From: Poecilobothrus nobilitatus
Lineage: Eukaryota; Arthropoda; Insecta; Diptera; Dolichopodidae
Length of the DNA: 64,000 nt
Reading direction: 5' to 3'
Assembly (NCBI GenBank): GCA_947095535.1
Contig: OX352774.1
Span: forward strand, 267,689,843 to 267,753,842
A model generated the notes under the pieces. The model did no database searches. It was not told the DNA's origin and saw only the letters and a list, made by a program, of their open reading frames with translations. Both the position numbers and the translations under genes were made by a program. How positions within the stretch are numbered: position 1 is the stretch's first letter; each line of letters begins with the position of its first letter. Below are positions 31,836 to 44,097 of the stretch, piece after piece.

Positions 31836-32255
31836 AACAAAAGCTATTACAATAAGATGAGCCACTCTTCCACGTCACCAAATTTTTCTATGCTACTCGA
31901 AAACACAACAAAATTAAAGAAATAGATAGTAATGACATTTTTGTCTTCATATGATATGAAATCATATGAAAAGAAGAAAAAAAACTAATATGAAAAGATT
32001 TGGCAATGGCATACGAAATCTCACTATACAGCAAAATGTGAAACATTCTTATTAAATTAAGAATTCTGACTCTTAATATATAGTTTTAGAAAATAAGATT
32101 TGTTACATTTATTACAACACTTATAATTACAATCAAAACGTTCATATAATTTATATTCTAAATTTCTTTCTGTACTAATTTATTTTCTAAACTATCAATA
32201 GGTCTGTCTCCGTACTTTCCTGATTAAAAAACGTAAAAAGTAAGCAGACAGAAAA
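31836..32255 (+). repeat. Transporter-flank repeat copy in array unit
   Basis: Matches 55325-55510 and 55800-55980 (ACAATAAGATGAGCCACTC, TTTCTATGCTACTCGAAAA, GATTTGGCAATGGCATA, TAATATATAGTTTTA) and, in reverse, 18741-19313 and 24711-24858. A hairpin GTCTGTCTCCGTACTTT / AAAGTAAGCAGACAG ends it (32204-32252). A GTACGCAGACAG motif also occurs twice at 54418-54495. Confidence 0.6.
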
Positions 32256-32404
32256 CTGACTAAAAATGTTATAGTTGACACTTCACGCTTGCAATTGGCA
32301 TATAATGTTTAATTGAAATTACAATTTACAACAATAAGGTACAAGTTTTTTTTCCGATTTTTTTTTGAATTCAATTGTGTTAAATAAATTATTTATTATT
32401 AAAA

Positions 32405-32497
32405 ATGGAAAAAGAATTAATTTTAACGGAAATGCTTGATATTGATTCAGAAAAAGAAGAATCCGAAAGAAGTAGCATTGAGACCGAAATAACTTAA
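32405..32497 (+). CDS. 30-codon acidic ORF repeated in all six units
   Basis: ATG follows AATTATTTATTATTAAAA. The 30-residue product begins MEKELILTEMLDIDSEKEES and ends TEIT, then TAA. It is acidic (many Glu/Asp) and Ser-rich. Equivalents start at 35858, 39296, 42748, 46201 and 49654; only one residue differs (Arg in unit 1, Ser in the others). Such acidic N-termini occur in transposase first exons, for example of PIF/Harbinger elements, so it may be the surviving 5' exon of a truncated transposon. With nearly identical units, conservation alone does not prove coding function. Translation is unproven. Confidence 0.3.
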   Translation: MEKELILTEMLDIDSEKEESERSSIETEIT

Positions 32498-32655
32498 ACC
32501 TTTAAATAATAAAACATTAAACATCTAAAGTGCGTTTCGTTTCTTACTCGTTTCAAAATGGCCGGAATAGAGTTCCACTTCGAGAGCAAAGCTAACTTAA
32601 ATATTGCACAGTTATAAAGGTCAAACTGTCAAGTTTTATGAAGTGTCATTATTAT

Positions 32656-33755
32656 TTTTTTTTTTTATTCGATAATCTCAATGGGCCTTTCTACACGAGT
32701 AGTGTCCTCTTTCGTTTCGTGACTACTTTCCTCTTTTTTTTATTTCCACACTGTTCTTCTCGATAGTCGTTACTTTTATATCTGTGTGTAAATATTTCAT
32801 TTTAAAACAAAATTTGTTGCGAGAGGTAGATAATAAATATAAAAAAAAAGCACGCATAAAACAAATAATTTTTTTTTTGTATTTAAGTAACATAAGATTT
32901 TTTTGCCTGTAATTTTTAAATAATATATATTATATATGTATGTACCTAGAAATAGAATAAACTCTGTACTGTGCACATAATTTCTTTTTGTCAATAGAAT
33001 ATATTTTAATAATTTCATCAAGTGAAAGATCAAAAATCACTTTACTTTTTTAAAAATTTTCTGCGACCGTTTCAAAAACTTTTTTCTTTAATTTTCCAAA
33101 CGAGAATGAAAGGTATGTACACATAAAATTTTTTTTGACCCTCATAAAAAGTTTTATTTGAGTTTTTGTTTGTGTTAGTGGACTTTTGAAATTTTTAAAC
33201 TCTAAAATTTTGGTTTAAAAAATTACTCCTAAAAATCCCCACCACAAATTTAGTTTATAGGCAAGAGGGTATGAAACGAAGGTAAAAGTAAAAAATGACG
33301 AAAGAGGACACTACTCGTGTGGAAAGGCCCAATGTAGGAATATGTTCCTTTGTACTAAAAAGTAGTTGAGACTAAATCGTATGGGATACGGAAGGGAAAA
33401 ATGCTAATAAAGAAGAATGAGACGGTAATTGTGTCATAAATTTTTTAAGATTCGTCTTGAATTTGTGCAAATTGTAAATCAAAAAATCGTCAACTTTTGG
33501 AAACACAGGATGGTAATAGGTTCCACATTTTTGCAGTTCTGACAACAAACGAATTGCTATAACCAGTGGAGTACCATTTAGCAAGTTCCATAGTAGGCAT
33601 GAGCACTTGAGGCCACTCTAGTGGTGCGGTGGAATGTTTTGAGTGGTGGCATCAGCGATTTATTTCAACTGAACAAGTGTCATTACCCACAAAATATCTA
33701 TAAAAAAGAGAAAGGGCTCCAATATTACGACGAATGCAAAAAGAAATGAGACAAG
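32656..33755 (-). mobile_element. 3' end of jockey/CR1-like LINE in array unit
   Basis: Minus strand, cut at the unit edge (33755). It contains the C-terminal ORF2 part (SFVVRTAKMWN-like, then VFPKVDDFLIYNLHKFKTN), ending at a stop near 33372, then the 3' UTR. The poly(A) appears as a T-run at 32656-32666, preceded on the minus strand by an AATAAA-like signal. The TIR element at 32683-33330 lies in this 3' UTR. Every unit has the same truncation; only the last is joined to the rest of the LINE (49904-53600). Confidence 0.75.
32683..33330. mobile_element. 648-bp TIR element in LINE 3' UTR
   Basis: Inverted ends of 33 bp: the left starts GGGCCTTTCTACACGAGTAG and the right, read on minus, starts GGGCCTTTCCACACGAGTAG; only one mismatch was seen. 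AAT occurs directly on both sides (32680-32682 and 33331-33333), fitting a 3-bp target duplication, as PIF/Harbinger elements make (although they prefer TWA). The interior has no transposase. It is present in all six units, so the insertion predates the array. In the last unit it is at 49932-50578. Confidence 0.75.
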
Positions 33756-36700
33756 CTAATTTTACAGTTTCAAACGGTAAGATATTTTCAAGATTTAGGG
33801 AAAATTTAAGATCAAGGCTGTTTGTTATTCAATATATTAAACTTTTGAAAAATTGAAAAGAAAATATTATATTTATTCACTATCTTAATTTTATAATTTA
33901 AAAATAACTAAATTTTTGTGTTGATGTCAAAGTACAATATTGTAATTAGTTTATAAGTCAATAATTTTTATATTAAATTGAAAAATATATTTTTTGTTTT
34001 AAATATTTACAAAAAATATTTTGCATTTTATTTTTTGATATTTTAAAAAAAGATTATTCAATTTAGCAAAGATCTTCAATTAATTTATTAAATAATAATA
34101 CTTTTCTTTTTGATTTTAATAAAATATTTCAAAATGCTTAAAAAAACACTTTGATTTGAATGCTCCAGAGTTGCATTCACTAACTGGAAATAACTATTTT
34201 GTTACGACTTTTTATTGAATTAGTATTACACCGTTCATACTTGAGCATCTTTGAATTTAAGGGATATGAAACAAAAGAAAAAAGTTTCAATCATGAAAGT
34301 CTCATGGGAAAAGAAATTTTTCTTTTAAGAAAAAAGTCATTATTTTTCGTTATCATGAATGTTTATTTGTATGACTTTTTTCATAATTTCAGACTTTTTA
34401 AGTCACACGCATTTTAGCTGTGGACTTTGAAGAATAAACATCAATATCTTGGGAACCAGAAGTCGGCCCGATCTGATTTAAAAAACCAAATCCTCAATAC
34501 TGTAATAGAAACTAAAAATTAAAAAAACTTCCGGAAAATGGCACCTTAGTTTTTAAGGTGCGTTTTTTTTAAAGCGGGTTTAAAAGCCAAATTTTTTTAT
34601 TTCTGTTTTCTAATTTCAATTCTACTACATAATCGTTGAGTATCTTTTTTAAATCATGTTGGTCCGATTTCTGATTCCCAAAATACGGGGGCTTCTTGCA
34701 ATCTAAGCTATTGCATATTCGTAGATATGAAAATGCCTATATTATATTTCTACTATAAATGTTTTTCTAAATACAATTTATTTTTATCTGTGTATCCAAA
34801 AATTCAATGAGTCTCTTAGGTATCTTCTTTCTTTAATTTCTTGATCCAAAACGGAACTAAAAAACCTAGTTTCTCAATTTTATTTTTTATTATTTTCAAT
34901 CCACAAAATTACATTAAAAAAAATTTGTCTTTATTTTCAATAAGATAATGCAGTTTATATTTTTGACACCAAAAATTTTCCATACAGTCTTCTTTTCAAT
35001 TGATAACTCATGATTGCGTGACTTTTTTTGAAAGAGAAAAAAAAGTCTTAACTCACAGACTTTCATGATTGACCCCTATTAAAGAATTTTTATTTTGTTA
35101 GGGTTTGAAAATTTTTTTAAGACCTTTTTCCATTCAATTTTGAAAATTCGAGGAGAAAATAATAAAATATGTACCTTTACCCTTGATATGTGGTTATAGG
35201 GAAAAAAATATATATATAAAACGTACATACATAACTTAAAAAGGTTGTACAAGGTTGTACAAACAAATTTTATATTATGTTTCAATCAAACAAAAGCTAT
35301 TACAATAAGATGAGCCACTCTTCCACGTCACCAAATTTTTCTATGCTACTCGAAAACACAACAAAATTAAAGAAATAGATAGTAATGACATTTTTGTCTT
35401 CATATGATATGAAATCATATGAAAAGAAGAAAAAAAACTAATATGAAAAGATTTGGCAATGGCATACGAAATCTCACTATACAGCAAAATGTGAAACATT
35501 CTTATTAAATTAAGAATTCTGACTCTTAATATATAGTTTTAGAAAATAAGATTTGTTACATTTATTACAACACTTATAATTACAATCAAAACGTTCATAT
35601 AATTTATATTCTAAATTTCTTTCTGTACTAATTTATTTTCTAAACTATCAATAGGTCTGTCTCCGTACTTTCCTGATTAAAAAACGTAAAAAGTAAGCAG
35701 ACAGAAAACTGACTAAAAATGTTATAGTTGACACTTCACGCTTGCAATTGGCATATAATGTTTAATTGAAATTACAATTTACAACAATAAGGTACAAGTT
35801 TTTTTTCCGATTTTTTTTTGAATTCAATTGTGTTAAATAAATTATTTATTATTAAAAATGGAAAAAGAATTAATTTTAACGGAAATGCTTGATATTGATT
35901 CAGAAAAAGAAGAATCCGAAAGTAGTAGCATTGAGACCGAAATAACTTAAACCTTTAAATAATAAAACATTAAACATCTAAAGTGCGTTTCGTTTCTTAC
36001 TCGTTTCAAAATGGCCGGAATAGAGTTCCACTTCGAGAGCAAAGCTAACTTAAATATTGCACAGTTATAAAGGTCAAACTGTCAAGTTTTATGAAGTGTC
36101 ATTATTATTTTTTTTTTTTATTCGATAATCTCAATGGGCCTTTCTACACGAGTAGTGTCCTCTTTCGTTTCGTGACTACTTTCCTCTTTTTTTTATTTCC
36201 ACACTGTTCTTCTCGATAGTCGTTACTTTTATATCTGTGTGTAAATATTTCATTTTAAAACAAAATTTGTTGCGAGAGGTAGATAATAAATATAAAAAAA
36301 AAGCACGCATAAAACAAATAATTTTTTTTTTGTATTTAAGTAACATAAGATTTTTAAATAATATATATTATATATGTATGTACCTAGAAATAGAATAAAC
36401 TCTGTACTGTGCACATAATTTCTTTTTGTCAATAGAATATATTTTAATAATTTCATCAAGTGAAAGATCAAAAATCACTTTACTTTTTTAAAAATTTTCT
36501 GCGACCGTTTCAAAAACTTTTTTCTTTAATTTTCCAAACGAGAATGAAAGGTATGTACACATAAAATTTTTTTTGACCCTCATAAAAAGTTTTATTTGAG
36601 TTTTTGTTTGTGTTAGTGGACTTTTGAAATTTTTAAACTCTAAAATTTTGGTTTAAAAAATTACTCCTAAAAATCCCCACCACAAATTTAGTTTAAAGGC

Positions 36701-37193
36701 AAGAGGGTATGAAACGAAGGTAAAAGTAAAAAATGACGAAAGAGGACACTACTCGTGTGGAAAGGCCCAATGTAGGAATATGTTCCTTTGTACTAAAAAG
36801 TAGTTGAGACTAAATCGTATGGGATACGGAAGGGAAAAATGCTAATAAAGAAGAATGAGACGGTAATTGTGTCATAAATTTTTTAAGATTCGTCTTGAAT
36901 TTGTGCAAATTGTAAATCAAAAAATCGTCAACTTTTGGAAACACAGGATGGTAATAGGTTCCACATTTTTGCAGTTCTGACAACAAACGAATTGCTATAA
37001 CCAGTGGAGTACCATTTAGCAAGTTCCATAGTAGGCATGAGCACTTGAGGCCACTCTAGTGGTGCGGTGGAATGTTTTGAGTGGTGGCATCAGCGATTTA
37101 TTTCAACTGAACAAGTGTCATTACCCACAAAATATCTATAAAAAAGAGAAAGGGCTCCAATATTACGACGAATGCAAAAAGAAATGAGACAAG
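33756..37193. repeat. 3.45-kb tandem array, unit 2 (3438 bp)
   Basis: Same content as unit 1 with a private 15-bp deletion in the TIR element (after CATAAGATTTTT near 36355), which accounts for its shorter length. It also carries GCTTAAAAAAAC at about 34136, shared with unit 5, and AGTTTAAAGGC instead of AGTTTATAGGC near 36690. Confidence 0.95.
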
Positions 37194-40100
37194 CTAATTT
37201 TACAGTTTCAAACGGTAAGATATTTTCAAGATTTAGGGAAAATTTAAGATCAAGGCTGTTTGTTATTCAATATATTAAACTTTTGAAAAATTGAAAAGAA
37301 AATATTATATTTATTCACTATCTTAATTTTATAATTTAAAAATAACTAAATTTTTGTGTTGATGTCAAAGTACAATATTGTAATTAGTTTATAAGTCAAT
37401 AATTTTTATATTAAATTGAAAAATATATTTTTTGTTTTAAATATTTACAAAAAATATTTTGCATTTTATTTTTTGATATTTTAAAAAAAGATTATTCAAT
37501 TTAGCAAAGATCTTCAATTAATTTATTAAATAATAATACTTTTCTTTTTGATTTTAATAAAATATTTCAAAATGCTTTAAAAAACACTTTGATTTGAATG
37601 CTCCAGAGTTGCATTCACTAACTGGAAATAACTATTTTGTTACGACTTTTTATTGAATTAGTATTACACCGTTCATACTTGAGCATCTTTGAATTTAAGG
37701 GATATGAAACAAAAGAAAAAAGTTTCAATCATGAAAGTCTCATGGGAAAAGAAATTTTTCTTTTAAGAAAAAAGTCATTATTTTTCGTTATCATGAATGT
37801 TTATTTGTATGACTTTTTTCATAATTTCAGACTTTTTAAGTCACACGCATTTTAGCTGTGGACTTTGAAGAATAAACATCAATATCTTGGGAACCAGAAG
37901 TCGGCCCGATCTGATTTAAAAAACCAAATCCTCAATACTGTAATAGAAACTAAAAATTAAAAAAACTTCCGGAAAATGGCACCTTAGTTTTTAAGGTGCG
38001 TTTTTTTTAAAGCGGGTTTAAAAGCCAAATTTTTTTATTTCTGTTTTCTAATTTCAATTCTACTACATAATCGTTGAGTATCTTTTTTAAATCATGTTGG
38101 TCCGATTTCTGATTCCCAAAATACGGGGGCTTCTTGCAATCTAAGCTATTGCATATTCGTAGATATGAAAATGCCTATATTATATTTCTACTATAAATGT
38201 TTTTCTAAATACAATTTATTTTTATCTGTGTATCCAAAAATTCAATGAGTCTCTTAGGTATCTTCTTTCTTTAATTTCTTGATCCAAAACGGAACTAAAA
38301 AACCTAGTTTCTCAATTTTATTTTTTATTATTTTCAATCCACAAAATTACATTAAAAAAAATTTGTCTTTATTTTCAATAAGATAATGCAGTTTATATTT
38401 TTGACACCAAAAATTTTCCATACAGTCTTCTTTTCAATTGATAACTCATGATTGCGTGACTTTTTTTGAAAGAGAAAAAAAAGTCTTAACTCACAGACTT
38501 TCATGATTGACCCCTATTAAAGAATTTTTATTTTGTTAGGGTTTGAAAATTTTTTTAAGACCTTTTTCCATTCAATTTTGAAAATTCGAGGAGAAAATAA
38601 TAAAATATGTACCTTTACCCTTGATATGTGTTTATAGGGAAAAAAATATATATATAAAACGTACATACATAACTTAAAAAGGTTGTACAAGGTTGTACAA
38701 ACAAATTTTATATTATGTTTCAATCAAACAAAAGCTATTACAATAAGATGAGCCACTCTTCCACGTCACCAAATTTTTCTATGCTACTCGAAAACACAAC
38801 AAAATTAAAGAAATAGATAGTAATGACATTTTTGTCTTCATATGATATGAAATCATATGAAAAGAAGAAAAAAAACTAATATGAAAAGATTTGGCAATGG
38901 CATACGAAATCTCACTATACAGCAAAATGTGAAACATTCTTATTAAATTAAAAATTCTGACTCTTAATATATAGTTTTAGAAAATAAGATTTGTTACATT
39001 TATTACAACACTTATAATTACAATCAAAACGTTCATATAATTTATATTCTAAATTTCTTTCTGTACTAATTTATTTTCTAAACTATCAATAGGTCTGTCT
39101 CCGTACTTTCCTGATTAAAAAACGTAAAAAGTAAGCAGACAGAAAACTGACTAAAAATGTTATAGTTGACACTTCACGCTTGCAATTGGCATATAATGTT
39201 TAATTGAAATTACAATTTACAACAATAAGGTACAAGTTTTTTTTCCGATTTTTTTTTGAATTCAATTGTGTTAAATAAATTATTTATTATTAAAAATGGA
39301 AAAAGAATTAATTTTAACGGAAATGCTTGATATTGATTCAGAAAAAGAAGAATCCGAAAGTAGTAGCATTGAGACCGAAATAACTTAAACCTTTAAATAA
39401 TAAAACATTAAACATCTAAAGTGCGTTTCGTTTCTTACTCGTTTCAAAATGGCCGGAATAGAGTTCCACTTCGAGAGCAAAGCTAACTTAAATATTGCAC
39501 AGTTATAAAGGTCAAACTGTCAAGTTTTATGAAGTGTCATTATTATTTTTTTTTTTTATTCGATAATCTCAATGGGCCTTTCTACACGAGTAGTGTCCTC
39601 TTTCGTTTCGTGACTACTTTCCTCTTTTTTTTATTTCCACACTGTTCTTCTCGATAGTCGTTACTTTTATATCTGTGTGTAAATATTTCATTTTAAAACA
39701 AAATTTGTTGCGAGAGGTAGATAATAAATATAAAAAAAAAGCACGCATAAAACAAATAATTTTTTTTTTGTATTTAAGTAACATAAGATTTTTTTGCCTG
39801 TAATTTTTAAATAATATATATTATATATGTATGTACCTAGAAATAGAATAAACTCTGTACTGTGCACATAATTTCTTTTTGTCAATAGAATATATTTTAA
39901 TAATTTCATCAAGTGAAAGATCAAAAATCACTTTACTTTTTTAAAAATTTTCTGCGACCGTTTCAAAAACTTTTTTCTTTAATTTTCCAAACGAGAATGA
40001 AAGGTATGTACACATAAAATTTTTTTGACCCTCATAAAAAGTTTTATTTGAGTTTTTGTTTGTGTTAGTGGACTTTTGAAATTTTTAAACTCTAAAATTT

Positions 40101-40645
40101 TGGTTTAAAAAATTACTCCTAAAAATCCCCACCACAAATTTAGTTTATAGGCAAGAGGGTATGAAACGAAGGTAAAAGTAAAAAATGACGAAAGAGGACA
40201 CTACTCGTGTGGAAAGGCCCAATGTAGGAATATGTTCCTTTGTACTAAAAAGTAGTTGAGACTAAATCGTATGGGATACGGAAGGGAAAAATGCTAATAA
40301 AGAAGAATGAGACGGTAATTGTGTCATAAATTTTTTAAGATTCGTCTTGAATTTGTGCAAATTGTAAATCAAAAAATCGTCAACTTTTGGAAACACAGGA
40401 TGGTAATAGGTTCCACATTTTTGCAGTTCTGACAACAAACGAATTGCTATAACCAGTGGAGTACCATTTAGCAAGTTCCATAGTAGGCATGAGCACTTGA
40501 GGCCACTCTAGTGGTGCGGTGGAATGTTTTGAGTGGTGGCATCAGCGATTTATTTCAACTGAACAAGTGTCATTACCCACAAAATATCTATAAAAAAGAG
40601 AAAGGGCTCCAATATTACGACGAATGCAAAAAGAAATGAGACAAG
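37194..40645. repeat. 3.45-kb tandem array, unit 3 (3452 bp)
   Basis: Shares AAATTAAAAATTCTG (near 38945) and a seven-T run before GACCC (near 40020) with unit 4. A private change gives GATATGTGTTTATAG near 38622. Confidence 0.95.
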
Positions 40646-43600
40646 CTAATTTTACAGTTTCAAACGGTAAGATATTTTCAAGATTTAGGGAAAATTTAAG
40701 ATCAAGGCTGTTTGTTATTCAATATATTAAACTTTTGAAAAATTGAAAAGAAAATATTATATTTATTCACTATCTTAATTTTATAATTTAAAAATAACTA
40801 AATTTTTGTGTTGATGTCAAAGTACAATATTGTAATTAGTTTATAAGTCAATAATTTTTATATTAAATTGAAAAATATATTTTTTGTTTTAAATATTTAC
40901 AAAAAATATTTTGCATTTTATTTTTTGATATTTTAAAAAAAGATTATTCAATTTAGCAAAGATCTTCAATTAATTTATTAAATAATAATACTTTTCTTTT
41001 TGATTTTAATAAAATATTTCAAAATGCTTTAAAAAACACTTTGATTTGAATGCTCCAGAGTTGCATTCACTAACTGGAAATAACTATTTTGTTACGACTT
41101 TTTATTGAATTAGTATTACACCGTTCATACTTGAGCATCTTTGAATTTAAGGGATATGAAACAAAAGAAAAAAGTTTCAATCATGAAAGTCTCATGGGAA
41201 AAGAAATTTTTCTTTTAAGAAAAAAGTCATTATTTTTCGTTATCATGAATGTTTATTTGTATGACTTTTTTCATAATTTCAGACTTTTTAAGTCACACGC
41301 ATTTTAGCTGTGGACTTTGAAGAATAAACATCAATATCTTGGGAACCAGAAGTCGGCCCGATCTGATTTAAAAAACCAAATCCTCAATACTGTAATAGAA
41401 ACTAAAAATTAAAAAAACTTCCGGAAAATGGCACCTTAGTTTTTAAGGTGCGTTTTTTTTAAAGCGGGTTTAAAAGCCAAATTTTTTTATTTCTGTTTTC
41501 TAATTTCAATTCTACTACATAATCGTTGAGTATCTTTTTTAAATCATGTTGGTCCGATTTCTGATTCCCAAAATACGGGGGCTTCTTGCAATCTAAGCTA
41601 TTGCATATTCGTAGATATGAAAATGCCTATATTATATTTCTACTATAAATGTTTTTCTAAATACAATTTATTTTTATCTGTGTATCCAAAAATTCAATGA
41701 GTCTCTTAGGTATCTTCTTTCTTTAATTTCTTGATCCAAAACGGAACTAAAAAACCTAGTTTCTCAATTTTATTTTTTATTATTTTCAATCCACAAAATT
41801 ACATTAAAAAAAATTTGTCTTTATTTTCAATAAGATAATGCAGTTTATATTTTTGACACCAAAAATTTTCCATACAGTCTTCTTTTCAATTGATAACTCA
41901 TGATTGCGTGACTTTTTTTGAAAGAGAAAAAAAAGTCTTAACTCACAGACTTTCATGATTGACCCCTATTAAAGAATTTTTATTTTGTTAGGGTTTGAAA
42001 ATTTTTTTAAGACCTTTTTCCATTCAATTTTGAAAATTCGAGGAGAAAATAATAAAATATGTACCTTTACCCTTGATATGTGGTTATAGGGAAAAAAATA
42101 TATATATAAAACGTACATACATAACTTAAAAAGGTTGTACAAGGTTGTACAAACAAATTTTATATTATGTTTCAATCAAACAAAAGCTATTACAATAAGA
42201 TGAGCCACTCTTCCACGTCACCAAATTTTTCTATGCTACTCGAAAACACAACAAAATTAAAGAAATAGATAGTAATGACATTTTTGTCTTCATATGATAT
42301 GAAATCATATGAAAAGAAGAAAAAAAACTAATATGAAAAGATTTGGCAATGGCATACGAAATCTCACTATACAGCAAAATGTGAAACATTCTTATTAAAT
42401 TAAAAATTCTGACTCTTAATATATAGTTTTAGAAAATAAGATTTGTTACATTTATTACAACACTTATAATTACAATCAAAACGTTCATATAATTTATATT
42501 CTAAATTTCTTTCTGTACTAATTTATTTTCTAAACTATCAATAGGTCTGTCTCCGTACTTTCCTGATTAAAAAACGTAAAAAGTAAGCAGACAGAAAACT
42601 GACTAAAAATGTTATAGTTGACACTTCACGCTTGCAATTGGCATATAATGTTTAATTGAAATTACAATTTACAACAATAAGGTACAAGTTTTTTTTCCGA
42701 TTTTTTTTTGAATTCAATTGTGTTAAATAAATTATTTATTATTAAAAATGGAAAAAGAATTAATTTTAACGGAAATGCTTGATATTGATTCAGAAAAAGA
42801 AGAATCCGAAAGTAGTAGCATTGAGACCGAAATAACTTAAACCTTTAAATAATAAAACATTAAACATCTAAAGTGCGTTTCGTTTCTTACTCGTTTCAAA
42901 ATGGCCGGAATAGAGTTCCACTTCGAGAGCAAAGCTAACTTAAATATTGCACAGTTATAAAGGTCAAACTGTCAAGTTTTATGAAGTGTCATTATTATTT
43001 TTTTTTTTTATTCGATAATCTCAATGGGCCTTTCTACACGAGTAGTGTCCTCTTTCGTTTCGTGACTACTTTCCTCTTTTTTTTATTTCCACACTGTTCT
43101 TCTCGATAGTCGTTACTTTTATATCTGTGTGTAAATATTTCATTTTAAAACAAAATTTGTTGCGAGAGGTAGATAATAAATATAAAAAAAAAGCACGCAT
43201 AAAACAAATAATTTTTTTTTTGTATTTAAGTAACATAAGATTTTTTTGCCTGTAATTTTTAAATAATATATATTATATATGTATGTACCTAGAAATAGAA
43301 TAAACTCTGTACTGTGCACATAATTTCTTTTTGTCAATAGAATATATTTTAATAATTTCATCAAGTGAAAGATCAAAAATCACTTTACTTTTTTAAAAAT
43401 TTTCTGCGACCGTTTCAAAAACTTTTTTCTTTAATTTTCCAAACGAGAATGAAAGGTATGTACACATAAAATTTTTTTGACCCTCATAAAAAGTTTTATT
43501 TGAGTTTTTGTTTGTGTTAGTGGACTTTTGAAATTTTTAAACTCTAAAATTTTGGTTTAAAAAATTACTCCTAAAAATCCCCACCACAAATTTAGTTTAT

Positions 43601-44097
43601 AGGCAAGAGGGTATGAAACGAAGGTAAAAGTAAAAAATGACGAAAGAGGACACTACTCGTGTGGAAAGGCCCAATGTAGGAATATGTTCCTTTGTACTAA
43701 AAAGTAGTTGAGACTAAATCGTATGGGATACGGAAGGGAAAAATGCTAATAAAGAAGAATGAGACGGTAATTGTGTCATAAATTTTTTAAGATTCGTCTT
43801 GAATTTGTGCAAATTGTAAATCAAAAAATCGTCAACTTTTGGAAACACAGGATGGTAATAGGTTCCACATTTTTGCAGTTCTGACAACAAACGAATTGCT
43901 ATAACCAGTGGAGTACCATTTAGCAAGTTCCATAGTAGGCATGAGCACTTGAGGCCACTCTAGTGGTGCGGTGGAATGTTTTGAGTGGTGGCATCAGCGA
44001 TTTATTTCAACTGAACAAGTGTCATTACCCACAAAATATCTATAAAAAAGAGAAAGGGCTCCAATATTACGACGAATGCAAAAAGAAATGAGACAAG
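40646..44097. repeat. 3.45-kb tandem array, unit 4 (3452 bp)
   Basis: Closest to unit 3: shares AAATTAAAAATTCTG near 42396 and the seven-T run near 43470. No private lesion was noticed. Confidence 0.95.

Larger units (their letters stand above)
30303..33755. repeat. 3.45-kb tandem array, unit 1 (3453 bp)
   Basis: First of six head-to-tail units; each starts CTAATTTTACAGTTTCAAAC and ends AAGAAATGAGACAAG. Order inside the unit: AT-rich DNA, a pair of inverted arms (30833-31619), a transporter-flank repeat piece (31836-32200), a 30-codon ORF (32405-32497), then the 3' end of a minus-strand LINE (32656-33755) with a 648-bp TIR element in its 3' UTR. The 72-, 68- and 78-codon frames seen in every unit lack motifs and are not supported as genes. 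Unit 1 alone has AGA (Arg) instead of AGT (Ser) in the small ORF. Confidence 0.95.

Noticed and set aside
33372..33584. 70-codon minus-strand frame in each unit considered as a separate gene
   Set aside because: It is the C-terminal tail of the LINE ORF2, as shown by its continuation at 50617-51391 into the RT.
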